Notes: generated by a model not told the origin, from the letters alone. Shown: positions 16,349 through 24,518, counted from the stretch's first letter. The stretch is 38,362 nt of DNA from JANRKN01 sp033763435 (GCA_033763435.1 JANRKN010000102.1:1-38362); one strand, 5' to 3'. Translations and numbers: made by a program.

Positions 16349-16849
16349 TCACATCAGCGAGAGCCAGAGCAGCAGACCTGAGAGCACGACGAGGCCCGCA
16401 CCGAGGGCGTACCACGGGCGCATGAGCAGCGACTGGGCGCGGTCTTCGTCGACAAAGTAGCGCGAGTCGGCGGTGCGCTGGACGACCTTGGAGTTCATGA
16501 GGCCCCGCAGCGCGTCCGTGTTGCCGATGCCGACCTCGGCGAGCCCGACGGCCGACTCGCGGTCGATCGCGTCGACGGCCAGCAGCGTGGAGAGGATGCC
16601 GCGCGTGCCGCGGACGGTCCGGCCCTGCTCGGGGGCGTGCTTACGGTCGAGGTAGTAGCCGCCGTCGCGGGCCTTGCGGATGACATGGCGTTTGAGGAGC
16701 TTGCGGAGCACCTCGGAGTTGGCCAGACCCAGATTCTCGAGCCGCTGCGCCGCGTCGGGCCCGACGGCCTTGCGCTCGACAAAGCGCGCAACCACTTCCG
16801 ACGCGCGGAGGCCGGGCTTTTCGGTGAGCGTGTCTCGGGACGTTGCCAT
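16349..16849 (-). CDS. Membrane-anchored protein with two tandem copies of a winged-helix-like domain
   Basis: A 166-residue protein of unknown function. Two segments of about 57 residues align end to end without gaps: one begins ASEVVARFVERKAVGP (about 14-70), the other TRGILSTLLAVDAIDR (about 81-137). They share about 13 identities, including the pattern L..(L/V)G(L/I).N...LR.L....V and a Y(Y/F)(L/V)D end. Each ends in a beta-hairpin-like stretch, reminiscent of a winged helix-turn-helix. A single hydrophobic helix (about 143-164) closes the protein, so the repeats probably face the cytoplasm from a tail anchor. The ATG at 16849 starts close to the repeat; an upstream GTG at 16891 is possible. 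It converges with the acyl-CoA operon. Confidence 0.75.
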   Translation of the reverse strand: MATSRDTLTEKPGLRASEVVARFVERKAVGPDAAQRLENLGLANSEVLRKLLKRHVIRKARDGGYYLDRKHAPEQGRTVRGTRGILSTLLAVDAIDRESAVGLAEVGIGNTDALRGLMNSKVVQRTADSRYFVDEDRAQSLLMRPWYALGAGLVVLSGLLLWLSLM

Positions 16850-16903
16850 GGACGGAAGATACCGGGCGCGGCCGCGTGCCGCAGAGTCCACAGCCCACGG
16901 ACG

Positions 16904-16935
16904 AAAAGCGGGCCGATCCCTTCGGACCGGCCCGC
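16904..16935 (-). terminator. Terminator of the PEP-CTERM protein gene
   Basis: GCGGGCCG at 16908-16915 pairs with CGGCCCGC at 16928-16935, and an inner TCC/GGA extends the stem past one mismatch. Read on the minus strand the hairpin is followed by CTTTTCG. It lies 26 bases beyond the stop of the gene at 16962. Confidence 0.75.
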
Positions 16936-16961
16936 GGAGTTCACCGAGTTGTCAAGCCCGC

Positions 16962-17720
16962 TCAGCGCCGGCGGCGCGTCGCGACCAGGCCCGCAAGCGC
17001 GAGCGCGGTGACCGCGCCCGGCGTCGGGACGCCCTGGCCGAGCTTGATGTTGAACTTCACGCGCTCGTCGATGTTCGCGTTCGACGGGCCCGTGTACGAC
17101 AGGCGGAGCTGGCCCGCTAGACGCCAATCGACCTGCGAGAGGTCGGCGGTCGAGTACAGGTACTGAAGGTCCAGGCCCTGGTCAGCGCCGTTCCATGCGC
17201 GCGACAGGTCGCGGAGCGACCCGACGTTCGTCAGGCCCGAGGCCGAGAACGAGAAGTTCAGCGCCTCGGCCTGCGCTTGGGTGACGCCCGTGCCGAAGCT
17301 CGGCCCGGCCTGCACGTAGATCTTCATCGCGTTGAACGCGCGCGTGGGGCTCTCGCCCGAGACGGGCGCCGTCCAGCCGATCGTGCTCGAGAGGGCGTTG
17401 TCGAAGATGCGGAACGCAAAGCCCGAGCCCGCGGTGTACGCAATCTCGAAGTTGAACAGCCGGCCGTTGAGCGCGCTGTTGTTGCCCAGGTTCGCCTGCG
17501 AGGCGATCGTCGACGTCGAAACATTTGAATCAACCGCGATCATCTGGTCCCAGTTGGTGCCCGACATCCGGTAGCGGATGTTGGTCTCCGGGTCACTGAT
17601 GTTCACGCCGAAGTTGGGATCGAGGTACACCACCGACCCCTGCGCGGCCGAGGCCAGCAGGCCCGCCGACAACGCCAGAGCCGCGGCCACCGCCGCGGTC
17701 TGCAGCTTCTCAGAACGCAT
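16962..17720 (-). CDS. Exported PEP-CTERM-type protein
   Basis: A 252-residue secreted protein. It opens with a signal peptide (MRSEKLQTAAVAAALALSAG, cleavage probably after SAAQG) and ends with VPTPGAVTALALAGLVATRRRR-type architecture: a VPxPG motif, a short hydrophobic helix and a four-arginine tail, the tripartite sorting signal recognised by exosortases in Gram-negative bacteria. The middle 200 residues are beta-rich and low in Cys, with no domain I recognise. The ATG at 17720 is chosen because AGAGGAAAG lies about ten bases upstream and the signal peptide begins directly. It is divergent from the ABC transporter operon. No exosortase gene is in the window. Confidence 0.85.
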   Translation of the reverse strand: MRSEKLQTAAVAAALALSAGLLASAAQGSVVYLDPNFGVNISDPETNIRYRMSGTNWDQMIAVDSNVSTSTIASQANLGNNSALNGRLFNFEIAYTAGSGFAFRIFDNALSSTIGWTAPVSGESPTRAFNAMKIYVQAGPSFGTGVTQAQAEALNFSFSASGLTNVGSLRDLSRAWNGADQGLDLQYLYSTADLSQVDWRLAGQLRLSYTGPSNANIDERVKFNIKLGQGVPTPGAVTALALAGLVATRRRR

Positions 17721-17972
17721 CGTCACTCTTTCCTCTCCCCGGACCCAAAGACCCATCCGATTCGCCGACCTTCCCCGATACGCTTCCCCAGAGGCCAGCA
17801 GACCGCCGCGCGGAAACACGGCAGGCCCGAGGAAGTTCTACGAAATGGCCGCACCTCTGTCCAGACCTGCCCCGGAAAAACCACGAGTCCGGCCCGTTCT
17901 TCATGAGCCGCTTACGCTCCAGCCGACATTCTCGGACCATCCGCAACGCGACGTAGGACGAAGCCCTCACGC

Positions 17973-18887
17973 ATGACGCCCGCCATCGAGATCCGTCAGC
18001 TCACCCGCGTCTATGGCTCGCGCCGGGGCATCCAGGACGTGAACCTCGCGATCCCCGCCGGGAGCCTCTACGGCTTTCTCGGTCCCAACGGCGCGGGAAA
18101 GACCACGACCATCCGTGTCCTGCTGGGCTTCCTCCGCGCGACCGCCGGGTCGGCCCGAGTGCTCGGGCTCGACTGCTGGCGCGAGTCCGAGCGCCTGAAG
18201 GCCGAGGTCGGCGCCATCCCGGGCGACCTTCGGCTGTGGGGCTGGCTCACGGGCGATTCGGCCCTGCGGCTCTTCTCGCGGATCCGCAGGCGCGACCTCG
18301 TCCGCCGGGGCGAGTGGCTCGCGGAAGTTCTCGAGCTGGACCTCTCCGTCCCCGTTCACAAGATGTCCCGCGGCATGCGCCAGAAGCTGGGGCTGATCCT
18401 CTCGATGGCCCACCGACCCCGCGTCCTGATCCTCGACGAGCCGACAACCGCGCTGGACCCGTTGATGCAGGACCACCTCCGCCGGCTGCTGCGCGACGAG
18501 GCCCGCGCGGGTACGACCGTGTTCTTCTCGTCGCACACGCTGGCGGAGGTCGAGGATCTATGCGAGCGCGTCGCGATCGTGCGGCAAGGGCGGATCATCG
18601 CCGACGACACGCTCGCGACGCTCAAGGCCCAGGCCGGGCACGATGTCGAGGTGCTCTGGCCCGCGGACGTCGAGCCGCCGGATCCTGCTCGTGCGCCGGC
18701 GGGCCTGAAGCTGAGCTTCGCGACACGTGAGAAGTGGACCGGCAAGTTCTCCGGCGCGCTTTCCGAGTTGATGTCGTTTCTCGCGGCGCATCCGATTGCG
18801 GACGTGCGCGTCGCCCGGCCCGACCTCGAGACCCTGTTCATGCAGTACTACCGCGACGAGCCTGAGCAGAACGGAGGCCGGCCGTGA
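17973..18887 (+). CDS. ABC transporter ATP-binding protein (ABC-2 type)
   Basis: A 304-residue ATPase subunit. The nucleotide-binding elements are all visible: Walker A GPNGAGKTT (37-45), a signature motif in the variant form MSRGMRQKLG (131-140) rather than LSGGQ, Walker B VLILDEP (151-157), and the H-loop His188 in SSHTL. About 90 residues after the core form the extra C-terminal region common in CcmA/NatA-like exporters. It is translationally coupled to the permease gene by a GTGA overlap. Together they form an exporter whose cargo is unknown. The position between two PEP-CTERM protein genes is noted, but no functional link is demonstrated. Confidence 0.94.
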   Translation: MTPAIEIRQLTRVYGSRRGIQDVNLAIPAGSLYGFLGPNGAGKTTTIRVLLGFLRATAGSARVLGLDCWRESERLKAEVGAIPGDLRLWGWLTGDSALRLFSRIRRRDLVRRGEWLAEVLELDLSVPVHKMSRGMRQKLGLILSMAHRPRVLILDEPTTALDPLMQDHLRRLLRDEARAGTTVFFSSHTLAEVEDLCERVAIVRQGRIIADDTLATLKAQAGHDVEVLWPADVEPPDPARAPAGLKLSFATREKWTGKFSGALSELMSFLAAHPIADVRVARPDLETLFMQYYRDEPEQNGGRP

Positions 18888-19786
18888 GCGAAGCGAACAA
18901 CACCGCCGCGAGCGCGGGCGCGCCGCCTGAGCTCCCGCCCGCGCCGCTGCCGTTCCTTCTCAACCTGGGGCTTGTGCAGCGTGCGCTGCGCGAGATTTTC
19001 TGGGTCACGGTGACGCTGTCGCTGCTGCTGGGATCGGTGTCGGGCCTGCTGGCGTGGGCAATGCCGCGGATCCAGGATCGGATGCTCAGGCGCAACCGGG
19101 TGCCGGGCTTCGTGCGCGAGCTTCGCAACTCGCTCCTGGGGATCGACAACTCGATGGGCGCCTCGCCCGCGGACTTGGGCATCGCGATCGCCTGGTCGCA
19201 CCCGATCATCATTGCGCTCATCGCGGCGCACTCGATCATCGTCTGCACGCGGATCCTCGCCGCGGAGGTCGAGCGCGGCACCGTCGATGTGCTGCTCGCT
19301 CTGCCCGTCTCGCGCCTGCGGCTGTTCCTCAGCGAGACCTTCGCGTGGTTCATGTCCGCGGTGCTGCTCTTTGCGGGGATGTACGCCGGCACATTCGTCG
19401 GCTCGCGGTTCGTCGCCGAAAACCTCCGCCCGGACTTTGTCAATCTGCTTGTGGTTCTGGCCAACCTCGTGCTGGTCTACACCTGCATCGGCATGATCGC
19501 GATGGTGGGGGCGGTCGTGTGGGACCGGCGCGTCCGCGCGGTGCTCGCGGCGATCATCATCACCGTGCTCAGCGTGCTCGTGAACTTCCTGCACACACTC
19601 GATGACTCGCTCGAGTTCACCAAGCAGTTCCGCTTCCTGAGCATCCTCGACTACTACCGCCCGATCGACGCGCTGATGAGCGGCAACTGGCCCTGGCGGA
19701 ATCTCAGCGTGCTCGCGGGCGTCACGCTGGGGCTCTGGATCATCGCCGCCGCGTGGCTCTCGCGCCGAGACGTGACGACAACCTGA
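18884..19786 (+). CDS. ABC-2 type permease
   Basis: A 300-residue membrane protein with about six hydrophobic segments: near 40-60, 105-125, 155-175, 185-210, 220-240 and 275-295. The segment ILAAEVERGTVDVLLALPVSR between the second and third helices is a hallmark of ABC-2 permeases (E...GT.d.LL..P.sR). The GTG start overlaps the ATPase stop by four bases and is preceded by GGAGG six bases upstream, so expression is coupled. It should form the channel of the exporter with the preceding ATPase. The substrate is not predictable. Confidence 0.92.
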   Translation: MSEANNTAASAGAPPELPPAPLPFLLNLGLVQRALREIFWVTVTLSLLLGSVSGLLAWAMPRIQDRMLRRNRVPGFVRELRNSLLGIDNSMGASPADLGIAIAWSHPIIIALIAAHSIIVCTRILAAEVERGTVDVLLALPVSRLRLFLSETFAWFMSAVLLFAGMYAGTFVGSRFVAENLRPDFVNLLVVLANLVLVYTCIGMIAMVGAVVWDRRVRAVLAAIIITVLSVLVNFLHTLDDSLEFTKQFRFLSILDYYRPIDALMSGNWPWRNLSVLAGVTLGLWIIAAAWLSRRDVTTT

Positions 19787-19800
19787 GGTCAGCTTGCAAG

Positions 19801-19832
19801 GAAACAAGCCCCCCGCGTGAGCGAGGGGCTTG
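19801..19832 (-). terminator. Strong terminator hairpin between convergent genes
   Basis: CAAGCCCC (19805-19812) pairs with GGGGCTTG (19825-19832), and an inner CGC/GCG pair closes a GTGA tetraloop after one mismatch. Read on the minus strand it is followed by TTTCC, suiting the choice-of-anchor A gene. It may also stop transcripts from the ABC operon, though no T-run follows on the plus strand. Confidence 0.8.
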
Positions 19833-19866
19833 TGAGTGCTGCGATGGCTGAGAGGGCTCTGACTGC

Positions 19867-20778
19867 TTAGCGCCGACGGCGCGCCGCGAGAATGCCCGCC
19901 GCGCCCAGCAGCGCGAGGCTGCCCGGCGCGGGCACAAAGCCGGTGTAGTTCGGCAGGTGGACCTCGCCGTCCTGCTGGATGCTTGAGACAAAGACCGAGC
20001 CGTCGATCGCGGTCGTGTTGCGCAGGTGCGCGTTGGGCGCGAGCACGGCGCCGTTGAAGTTGCGATCGAAGAAGATGCTGGTCGCTTCCCAGAAGTTCCA
20101 GATGACCTTGCTGCGGGCGAACGCGCTCGTCCACGCGCCGACCATGTTGCCGTTGGTGAAGTTCACCGTCGTGCCCGAGACGTTGATCACGACCGAGGTC
20201 GCGCTGCCGGCGTTGAGCTCGATCTGCTGGATGAGCGAGTTGTTGAACACATTGGCGGCCGAGACGTTGAAGACCGCCACGCCCGAGCCCGACGCGGTGT
20301 AGCGCACGGCCGAGGGCTGCGAGCTGGGGAACGTCGCGGTGCTATTGGGCGTCAGTGTGCGGAGGAACGACGAGAGCGAGGTGAGCTCGCTGGCGATCGC
20401 GCTGCGTTGAGCGCCGAGGGTGCTGTCCTGCGCTCGGTTGCCGCCGCCGTTGGCGTTGAAGTTGCCGCTGAACGTGCCGCCGTAGCGCAGGTTGCCCGAC
20501 TGCATGTTCAGGTTCTGGACCGAGACGTTACCCGCGACGGCGAGGTTGGCGACGCCCAGCCAGTTGGAGGCGGGGGTGAGGTTCTTCGCCACCGTCGGCG
20601 AGCCGCCCGTGAAATTGCCGCCGACGAACGCGCGCCCCTCGATGTCCTGGCTCGAGTTGACCGCGTTGTTCAGAACGATCAGGTTCCAGTCGTTGACCGC
20701 GCCCGCGTGGGCGAGGCCCGCCGAACCCATCACCAATGCCGCGGCCGCAAAGGCCGAAGCACGCACACAGATCGACAT
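19867..20778 (-). CDS. Choice-of-anchor A family protein with PEP-CTERM signal
   Basis: A 303-residue exported protein. It has a signal peptide (MSICVRASAFAAAALVMGSA, cleavage after AHA) and then the choice-of-anchor A domain: WNLIVLNNAVNSSQDIEGRAFVGG near the start, and IFFDRNFNGAVLAPNAHL with DGSVFVSSIQQDGEVHLPNYTGF near the end. These domains are found on secreted proteins carrying one of several alternative surface anchors. The anchor here is a PEP-CTERM-like tail: VPAPG, hydrophobic helix, ARRRR. The ATG at 20778 has GGAGAGAGG just upstream. It shares the sorting-signal style of the gene at 16962 but no other similarity. Confidence 0.9.
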   Translation of the reverse strand: MSICVRASAFAAAALVMGSAGLAHAGAVNDWNLIVLNNAVNSSQDIEGRAFVGGNFTGGSPTVAKNLTPASNWLGVANLAVAGNVSVQNLNMQSGNLRYGGTFSGNFNANGGGNRAQDSTLGAQRSAIASELTSLSSFLRTLTPNSTATFPSSQPSAVRYTASGSGVAVFNVSAANVFNNSLIQQIELNAGSATSVVINVSGTTVNFTNGNMVGAWTSAFARSKVIWNFWEATSIFFDRNFNGAVLAPNAHLRNTTAIDGSVFVSSIQQDGEVHLPNYTGFVPAPGSLALLGAAGILAARRRR

Positions 20779-21032
20779 CGACCTCTCTCCTCTCAATCGA
20801 CCCCGCGCCCAAGAGCGGGCCAAGGTCAGTCTCTCTCGTCACTCGCAGACCCGACCACAGGTCCGCGTCCCGGCTCTGAGCGGAAATCAGGACCGAGAGA
20901 ACAGCCTAGGTTGTTTGCCCTGCCCGCACAAGCCCCGGCGGGCACCCGGGAGTTGGAATTCCGCGAATCTTCACATGTCGCAGCCCGATCAAAGGTTCGT
21001 GGTCCCGATCCCTAACCGATGGATAGAGTGAG

Positions 21033-21620
21033 ATGCCCATGGCCGGCACCGATACACGGACGATGCTCTTGGACCTTGCCGAGCGGCTGACGAGGCAGCG
21101 CGGGTACAACGCGTTCTCGTTCCGCGATCTCTCCGAGCGCGTCGGCGTCACCACCGCGAGCATCCACTACCACTTTCCGACCAAGGCCGAATTGGGTCGG
21201 CAGGTCATGAAGCGCTATCGCGAACGGTTTGTGGCGGCGCTTTCGGCGCTGAACCCTGCCGATCGACCCGCGCGATCGGCGCGAGAGGTTGTGACTGATT
21301 TTTGCGGGCTCTTTGAGTCGAGTCTGCGTCGAGGTGGGGCCTGTCTGTGCGCGCCGTTGGCCAGCGAGTACGCCTCGCTGCCCGACGAGGTGCAGGTGGA
21401 GGTCCGCAATTTCTATGACGATGCCGAGGGCTGGCTCGCGGCCGTGCTCGAGCGGGGTCGCCGGGCGGGCGAGCTGAAGTTTGACGGTGCCAGCTTGGCT
21501 GTCGCCCGGGCGATCGTTGCGATGATCGAGGGCGCCATGATCGCGGCGACGGCGATGAACGACGAGGGGCGTCTGCGGCAGGCGATTCAGTGGGCGCTCT
21601 CGTCTATTGGCGCGAAGTAG
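21033..21620 (+). CDS. TetR/AcrR family transcriptional regulator
   Basis: A 195-residue repressor-type protein. The N-terminal helix-turn-helix is clear: FSFRDLSERVGVTTASIHYHFPTKAELG (28-55). The C-terminal ligand domain contains Cys91 and a CxC motif, Cys104 and Cys106, in GGACLCAP. Some TetR regulators of this group sense electrophiles or oxidants through cysteines here (NemR is the known example), so redox sensing is an inference. Either ATG at 21033 or the in-frame ATG six bases later could be used. The likely target is the next gene, with a palindromic site at 21701-21714. Confidence 0.92.
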   Translation: MPMAGTDTRTMLLDLAERLTRQRGYNAFSFRDLSERVGVTTASIHYHFPTKAELGRQVMKRYRERFVAALSALNPADRPARSAREVVTDFCGLFESSLRRGGACLCAPLASEYASLPDEVQVEVRNFYDDAEGWLAAVLERGRRAGELKFDGASLAVARAIVAMIEGAMIAATAMNDEGRLRQAIQWALSSIGAK

Positions 21621-21700
21621 CGGTTGGCGCAAGCGCATTGGTGAGAAGGGGTTGCGCAGGCCTTCCCAGTCGGGCATGAAATTCTATCGCAGAGACGGTG

Positions 21701-21714
21701 ACCTACTGGTAGGT
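21701..21714. promoter_or_regulatory. Candidate TetR operator, perfect palindrome
   Basis: ACCTAC-TG-GTAGGT is a perfect 14-bp palindrome in the gap between the TetR gene and the AhpD-like gene, about 98 bases before the latter's start codon. Size and symmetry suit a TetR dimer. A further AGGT follows directly, giving a possible shifted half-site. Binding is inferred, not shown. Confidence 0.5.
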
Positions 21715-21811
21715 AGGTGCATCCGAAGGGGCGTGATCGATCCGGAGCGGTCGGCGGGCGTGTGACCCGCCTCGGCCCCAGCTCCGATCGCGCTCTCCGA
21801 AGGAGATTCGC

Positions 21812-22348
21812 ATGCCCCGTCTCGCCCCCGTCGCCCTCGCCTCCGCTCAGGGCAAGTCCAAAGAGCTGCTCACGGGCGTTCAGAAGAAGTTCGGCATGGT
21901 GCCCAACATGATGGCGACCATGGCCCAGTCGCCCGCGGCGCTCGACGGTTACCTCGCCTTCTCGGGCGCGCTCGCCGGCGGGACGCTCGATGCCCGCGTC
22001 CGTGAGCAGATCGCCCTGATCGTCGGCCAGCAGAACGCCTGCGACTACTGCGTCGCCGCCCACACCGCCATCGGCAAGATGGTCGGGCTCGCCGACTCTG
22101 ACATCCTCTCGGCCCGGCGCGCCTCGGCGCCCTCGCCCAAGGTCGCGGCCATTCTGACGCTCGCCTCCAGGCTGGTTGAGACCCGCGGGCATGCGACCGA
22201 AGCTGATCTCGCCGCGGCGCGCAGCGCGGGCGTCAGCGACGCGGAGATCGCCGAGACCGTCGCGAACGTCGCGCTGAACATCTACACCAACTACTTCAAC
22301 CACGTGGCGGCGACGACAATCGACTTCCCCAAGCCCGCGGCGCTCTGA
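21812..22348 (+). CDS. AhpD-like carboxymuconolactone decarboxylase family protein
   Basis: A 178-residue all-helical protein of the AhpD/CMD family. The alkylhydroperoxidase active-site pattern is intact: Glu65, then Cys77 and Cys80 in NACDYC, then His84. The spacings (12, 3 and 4 residues) equal those of mycobacterial AhpD, so a thiol-dependent peroxidase or disulfide reductase activity is plausible. Many relatives are uncharacterised. A strong ribosome site (AAGGAG) precedes the ATG by eight bases, suggesting high translation. The TetR gene upstream, with its own cysteines, and the intervening palindrome suggest stress-inducible control. Confidence 0.92.
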   Translation: MPRLAPVALASAQGKSKELLTGVQKKFGMVPNMMATMAQSPAALDGYLAFSGALAGGTLDARVREQIALIVGQQNACDYCVAAHTAIGKMVGLADSDILSARRASAPSPKVAAILTLASRLVETRGHATEADLAAARSAGVSDAEIAETVANVALNIYTNYFNHVAATTIDFPKPAAL

Positions 22349-22380
22349 GCGTCGGTGCGACCTTCACACCGCTTCACCTC

Positions 22381-22416
22381 GCGCAACCCCGGGGCTGCTA
22401 CCTCGGGGCTTTGCGC
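22381..22416 (+). terminator. Hairpin after the AhpD-like gene
   Basis: GCGCAA plus CCCCG (22381-22391) pairs with CGGGG and TTGCGC (22404-22408, 22411-22416), with a two-base bulge, giving an 11-bp stem 32 bases after the stop. No T-run follows, so it is at best an imperfect terminator between two convergent genes. Confidence 0.5.
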
Positions 22417-22433
22417 TGCGCGGCGGCCAGAAC

Positions 22434-23129
22434 TCACCCTCCGATCGAACGCCGAAGCTCCCGCACGATCGCCAGCGCGTTGGGCGTGTCGGCGTGGACG
22501 CAGAGTGTGTCGAACTGAAGCGCGGACCACAGTCGTGTCGCGTGCTCGAGAGCCTCGCGCGGATCGGTGATCAGCGCTCGCGGGTCGGTGCGCGGCAAGA
22601 GACGTCCGTCGTCATCAAGCCGTCGATCGGCGAAGGCCTCGCGCACGACCCGCGTGCCTCGGTCCGCGCAGATCTGAGCGAGCGCATCGCCGACCGGCCC
22701 GGCCTGTGTGACGATCGCGGCGCCGGGCGAAACGTCGCGTGCAGCATCGAGCAGCGCGTGGGCGACGGCAGCGTCCGTCATCGCGGCGTGGTACAGCGCG
22801 CCGTGGGGCTTGACCCAGGCGATCGGCGTCTCGCCCGCGGCCATCTTCAGCGCGCGGAGCTGCGATCGCAGTGATTCAGCGAGCGCTTGTGGCTGGATAT
22901 TCATCCGCACGCGGCCGAAGTTTGGGCGGTCGGGGTACGACGGGTGTGCCGCGAGCAGTCCGCCCGGGCGCGACGCCAGCGCGGCAAAGCGCGCCATCGA
23001 ACTCGTGTCGCCCGCGTGCCCGCCGCAGGCGATGTTGAGCACGTCGACCAGCTCGGCGAGCGCTTCATCGCGCGCGAGTTCGAGCGGCTCCTCGCCGAGG
23101 TCGGCGTTCAGCAGCGGACGCGTGGTCAT
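22434..23129 (-). CDS. pxpA: 5-oxoprolinase subunit A (LamB/YcsF family)
   Basis: A 231-residue protein of the LamB/YcsF family, the PxpA subunit of the ATP-dependent 5-oxoprolinase that opens 5-oxoproline to glutamate. Motifs are LNADLGE (7-13), NIACGGHAGD (32-41), AHPSYPDRPNFGR and WVKPHGALYH. It is slightly shorter than the usual 245-250 residues, mainly through a compact N-terminus. Its start codon overlaps the stop of the PxpB-PxpC fusion gene by four bases, supporting joint action as one complex. Confidence 0.92.
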   Translation of the reverse strand: MTTRPLLNADLGEEPLELARDEALAELVDVLNIACGGHAGDTSSMARFAALASRPGGLLAAHPSYPDRPNFGRVRMNIQPQALAESLRSQLRALKMAAGETPIAWVKPHGALYHAAMTDAAVAHALLDAARDVSPGAAIVTQAGPVGDALAQICADRGTRVVREAFADRRLDDDGRLLPRTDPRALITDPREALEHATRLWSALQFDTLCVHADTPNALAIVRELRRSIGG

Positions 23130-24511
23130 CGGTGCTGCTCCGGAACAAGCGCGAGGCGGATCTCTTCGCCGGGCCTGAGTTGGCCGACGGCGGGAAGGTC
23201 GGCGTCGATCACGCGCGCGAGGATCGGATAGCCGCCGGTGGTGGGGGCGTCCGCGCTGAGGATGATCGGCCTGCCCGAGGGTGGGAGCTGGATATCGCCC
23301 CGGCGCGTGGGCACACTGAGCATCGAGCCGGTGCCGCCCGGGAGTTCGTCGCCGTCGAGCCGCACGCCCACGCGGTCCGAGCGCGGATCGACGAGGAAGC
23401 GCGCGCGATCCATCGCGGCGAGCGCGCGCCCGTCGGCGTGCGGGCCCGGGGTCACGCGAAGTGTGGCCAGCGCGACGGCGCCCGCGCGCGCGTCGCGTTC
23501 GGTCTGCGGCAGCGGCGCGGAAGGCCCCGTGTTTGTGTGATCGTGTGCCATGTGCAGCGTGTCGCCCGCGCGCAAGGGCGCCGGGCCGAGGCGTGAGGCG
23601 AGGTGCGTGCTCCGGCTGCCGAGGACTCGAGCTGCGCCGATTCCGCCGCGCACGGAGAGATACGTCCGCATGCCGCGGGGCGCTTCAGCGGCGCCGATCG
23701 CGTGCATCCGAAGCACCTCGCCCGGCTCGAGCGACAGGGCCTGACCGATCGGCAGCTCCACGAGTCGACCGGAGCGCTGCTCGACCGTCGCGGCTACGTA
23801 CGCGCCCGTCAGTGCGACGATCACCGGCGCGAGGATCTCCAGTTGCGCGCCCACGAGGGTCATTTCGAGTGACGCGGCGTGCGGTGCGTTGCCGACCAGC
23901 GCCTGCCCCGCGGCGTGAGAGCGCAGATCGGCCGCGCCGCTGCACGAAACACCGATCGCTTCGTGCCCGAACCGACCCAAGTCCTGGATCGTCGTGAGCT
24001 GACCCGCAAAGCGCACGCGCGCCCAGGCGGGACCATTGACCGCCGATGTCGCTTGCGAGCGCCGAGCGATAGCGCCGTCCTCGCTCGCTCGCAGTTGCTC
24101 GAACTCGCTGAGGTCAATCAGGCGGAACGTCACGCGCGCGTCGGGCGTGAGCAGCGAGGGCTCGTCGCGGAGGGCGTCGAACATCGTGAGCGGCGTTCGG
24201 CCCAGAATCCGCCAGCCGCCAGGCGTCGCGAGCGGGTAGACCCCCGCGCGCGGGCCAGCGACGGCAACGCTGCCGGGTTCGATCCGCGGCCGGGGCGCGT
24301 CGAGCCTCGGAACGTGCAGCGCGGGGTCGAGCCCGCCCAGATACCCAAAGCCCGGCGCGAAGCCCATGAATTCCACGTGGTAGTCGCCCGCGCAGAACCT
24401 CGCGAGCGTTTCGGCGGGTGTGATCCCTGCGCTGCTCGCGATGAACTCAAGGTCGGGCGCGAAGCCCGGGCCCGAGACGCAGAAGGGGATCTCGACCTGG
24501 CCGCGGGGCAT
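23126..24511 (-). CDS. PxpB-PxpC (KipI-KipA) fusion with truncated PxpB part
   Basis: A 461-residue fusion of the two other 5-oxoprolinase subunits. The PxpB/KipI part (about 5-142) has GFAPDLEFIA, FMGFAPGFGYLGG (48-60), SVAVAGPRAGVYPLATPGGW and GRTPLTMFD. The PxpC/KipA part (about 163-461) has LTTIQDLGRFGHEAIGV, ALVGNAPHAASLEMTL and a C-terminal GGYPILARV. The usual first 80-85 residues of PxpB, before the VxIPVCYGG-like segment, are absent: the ATG at 24511 gives VEIPFCVSG at once, and seven bases upstream is the carboxyltransferase stop. No ribosome site is evident, so coupling to the upstream gene is likely. The activity of such a shortened subunit is uncertain. Confidence 0.85.
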   Translation of the reverse strand: MPRGQVEIPFCVSGPGFAPDLEFIASSAGITPAETLARFCAGDYHVEFMGFAPGFGYLGGLDPALHVPRLDAPRPRIEPGSVAVAGPRAGVYPLATPGGWRILGRTPLTMFDALRDEPSLLTPDARVTFRLIDLSEFEQLRASEDGAIARRSQATSAVNGPAWARVRFAGQLTTIQDLGRFGHEAIGVSCSGAADLRSHAAGQALVGNAPHAASLEMTLVGAQLEILAPVIVALTGAYVAATVEQRSGRLVELPIGQALSLEPGEVLRMHAIGAAEAPRGMRTYLSVRGGIGAARVLGSRSTHLASRLGPAPLRAGDTLHMAHDHTNTGPSAPLPQTERDARAGAVALATLRVTPGPHADGRALAAMDRARFLVDPRSDRVGVRLDGDELPGGTGSMLSVPTRRGDIQLPPSGRPIILSADAPTTGGYPILARVIDADLPAVGQLRPGEEIRLALVPEQHR

Positions 24512-24518
24512 CGTCGCG

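Noticed and set aside
18848..20134. 428-codon minus-strand frame opposite the ABC permease
   Set aside because: It is His/Arg/Asp-rich without hydrophobic core segments and overlaps two well-supported genes.
13204..20824. Shared AGAGCGGGCCAAGG at about 13204 and 20811 as a dispersed repeat
   Set aside because: Only about 14 bases match, flanks differ, and the contexts are unrelated; chance in GC-rich DNA is sufficient.
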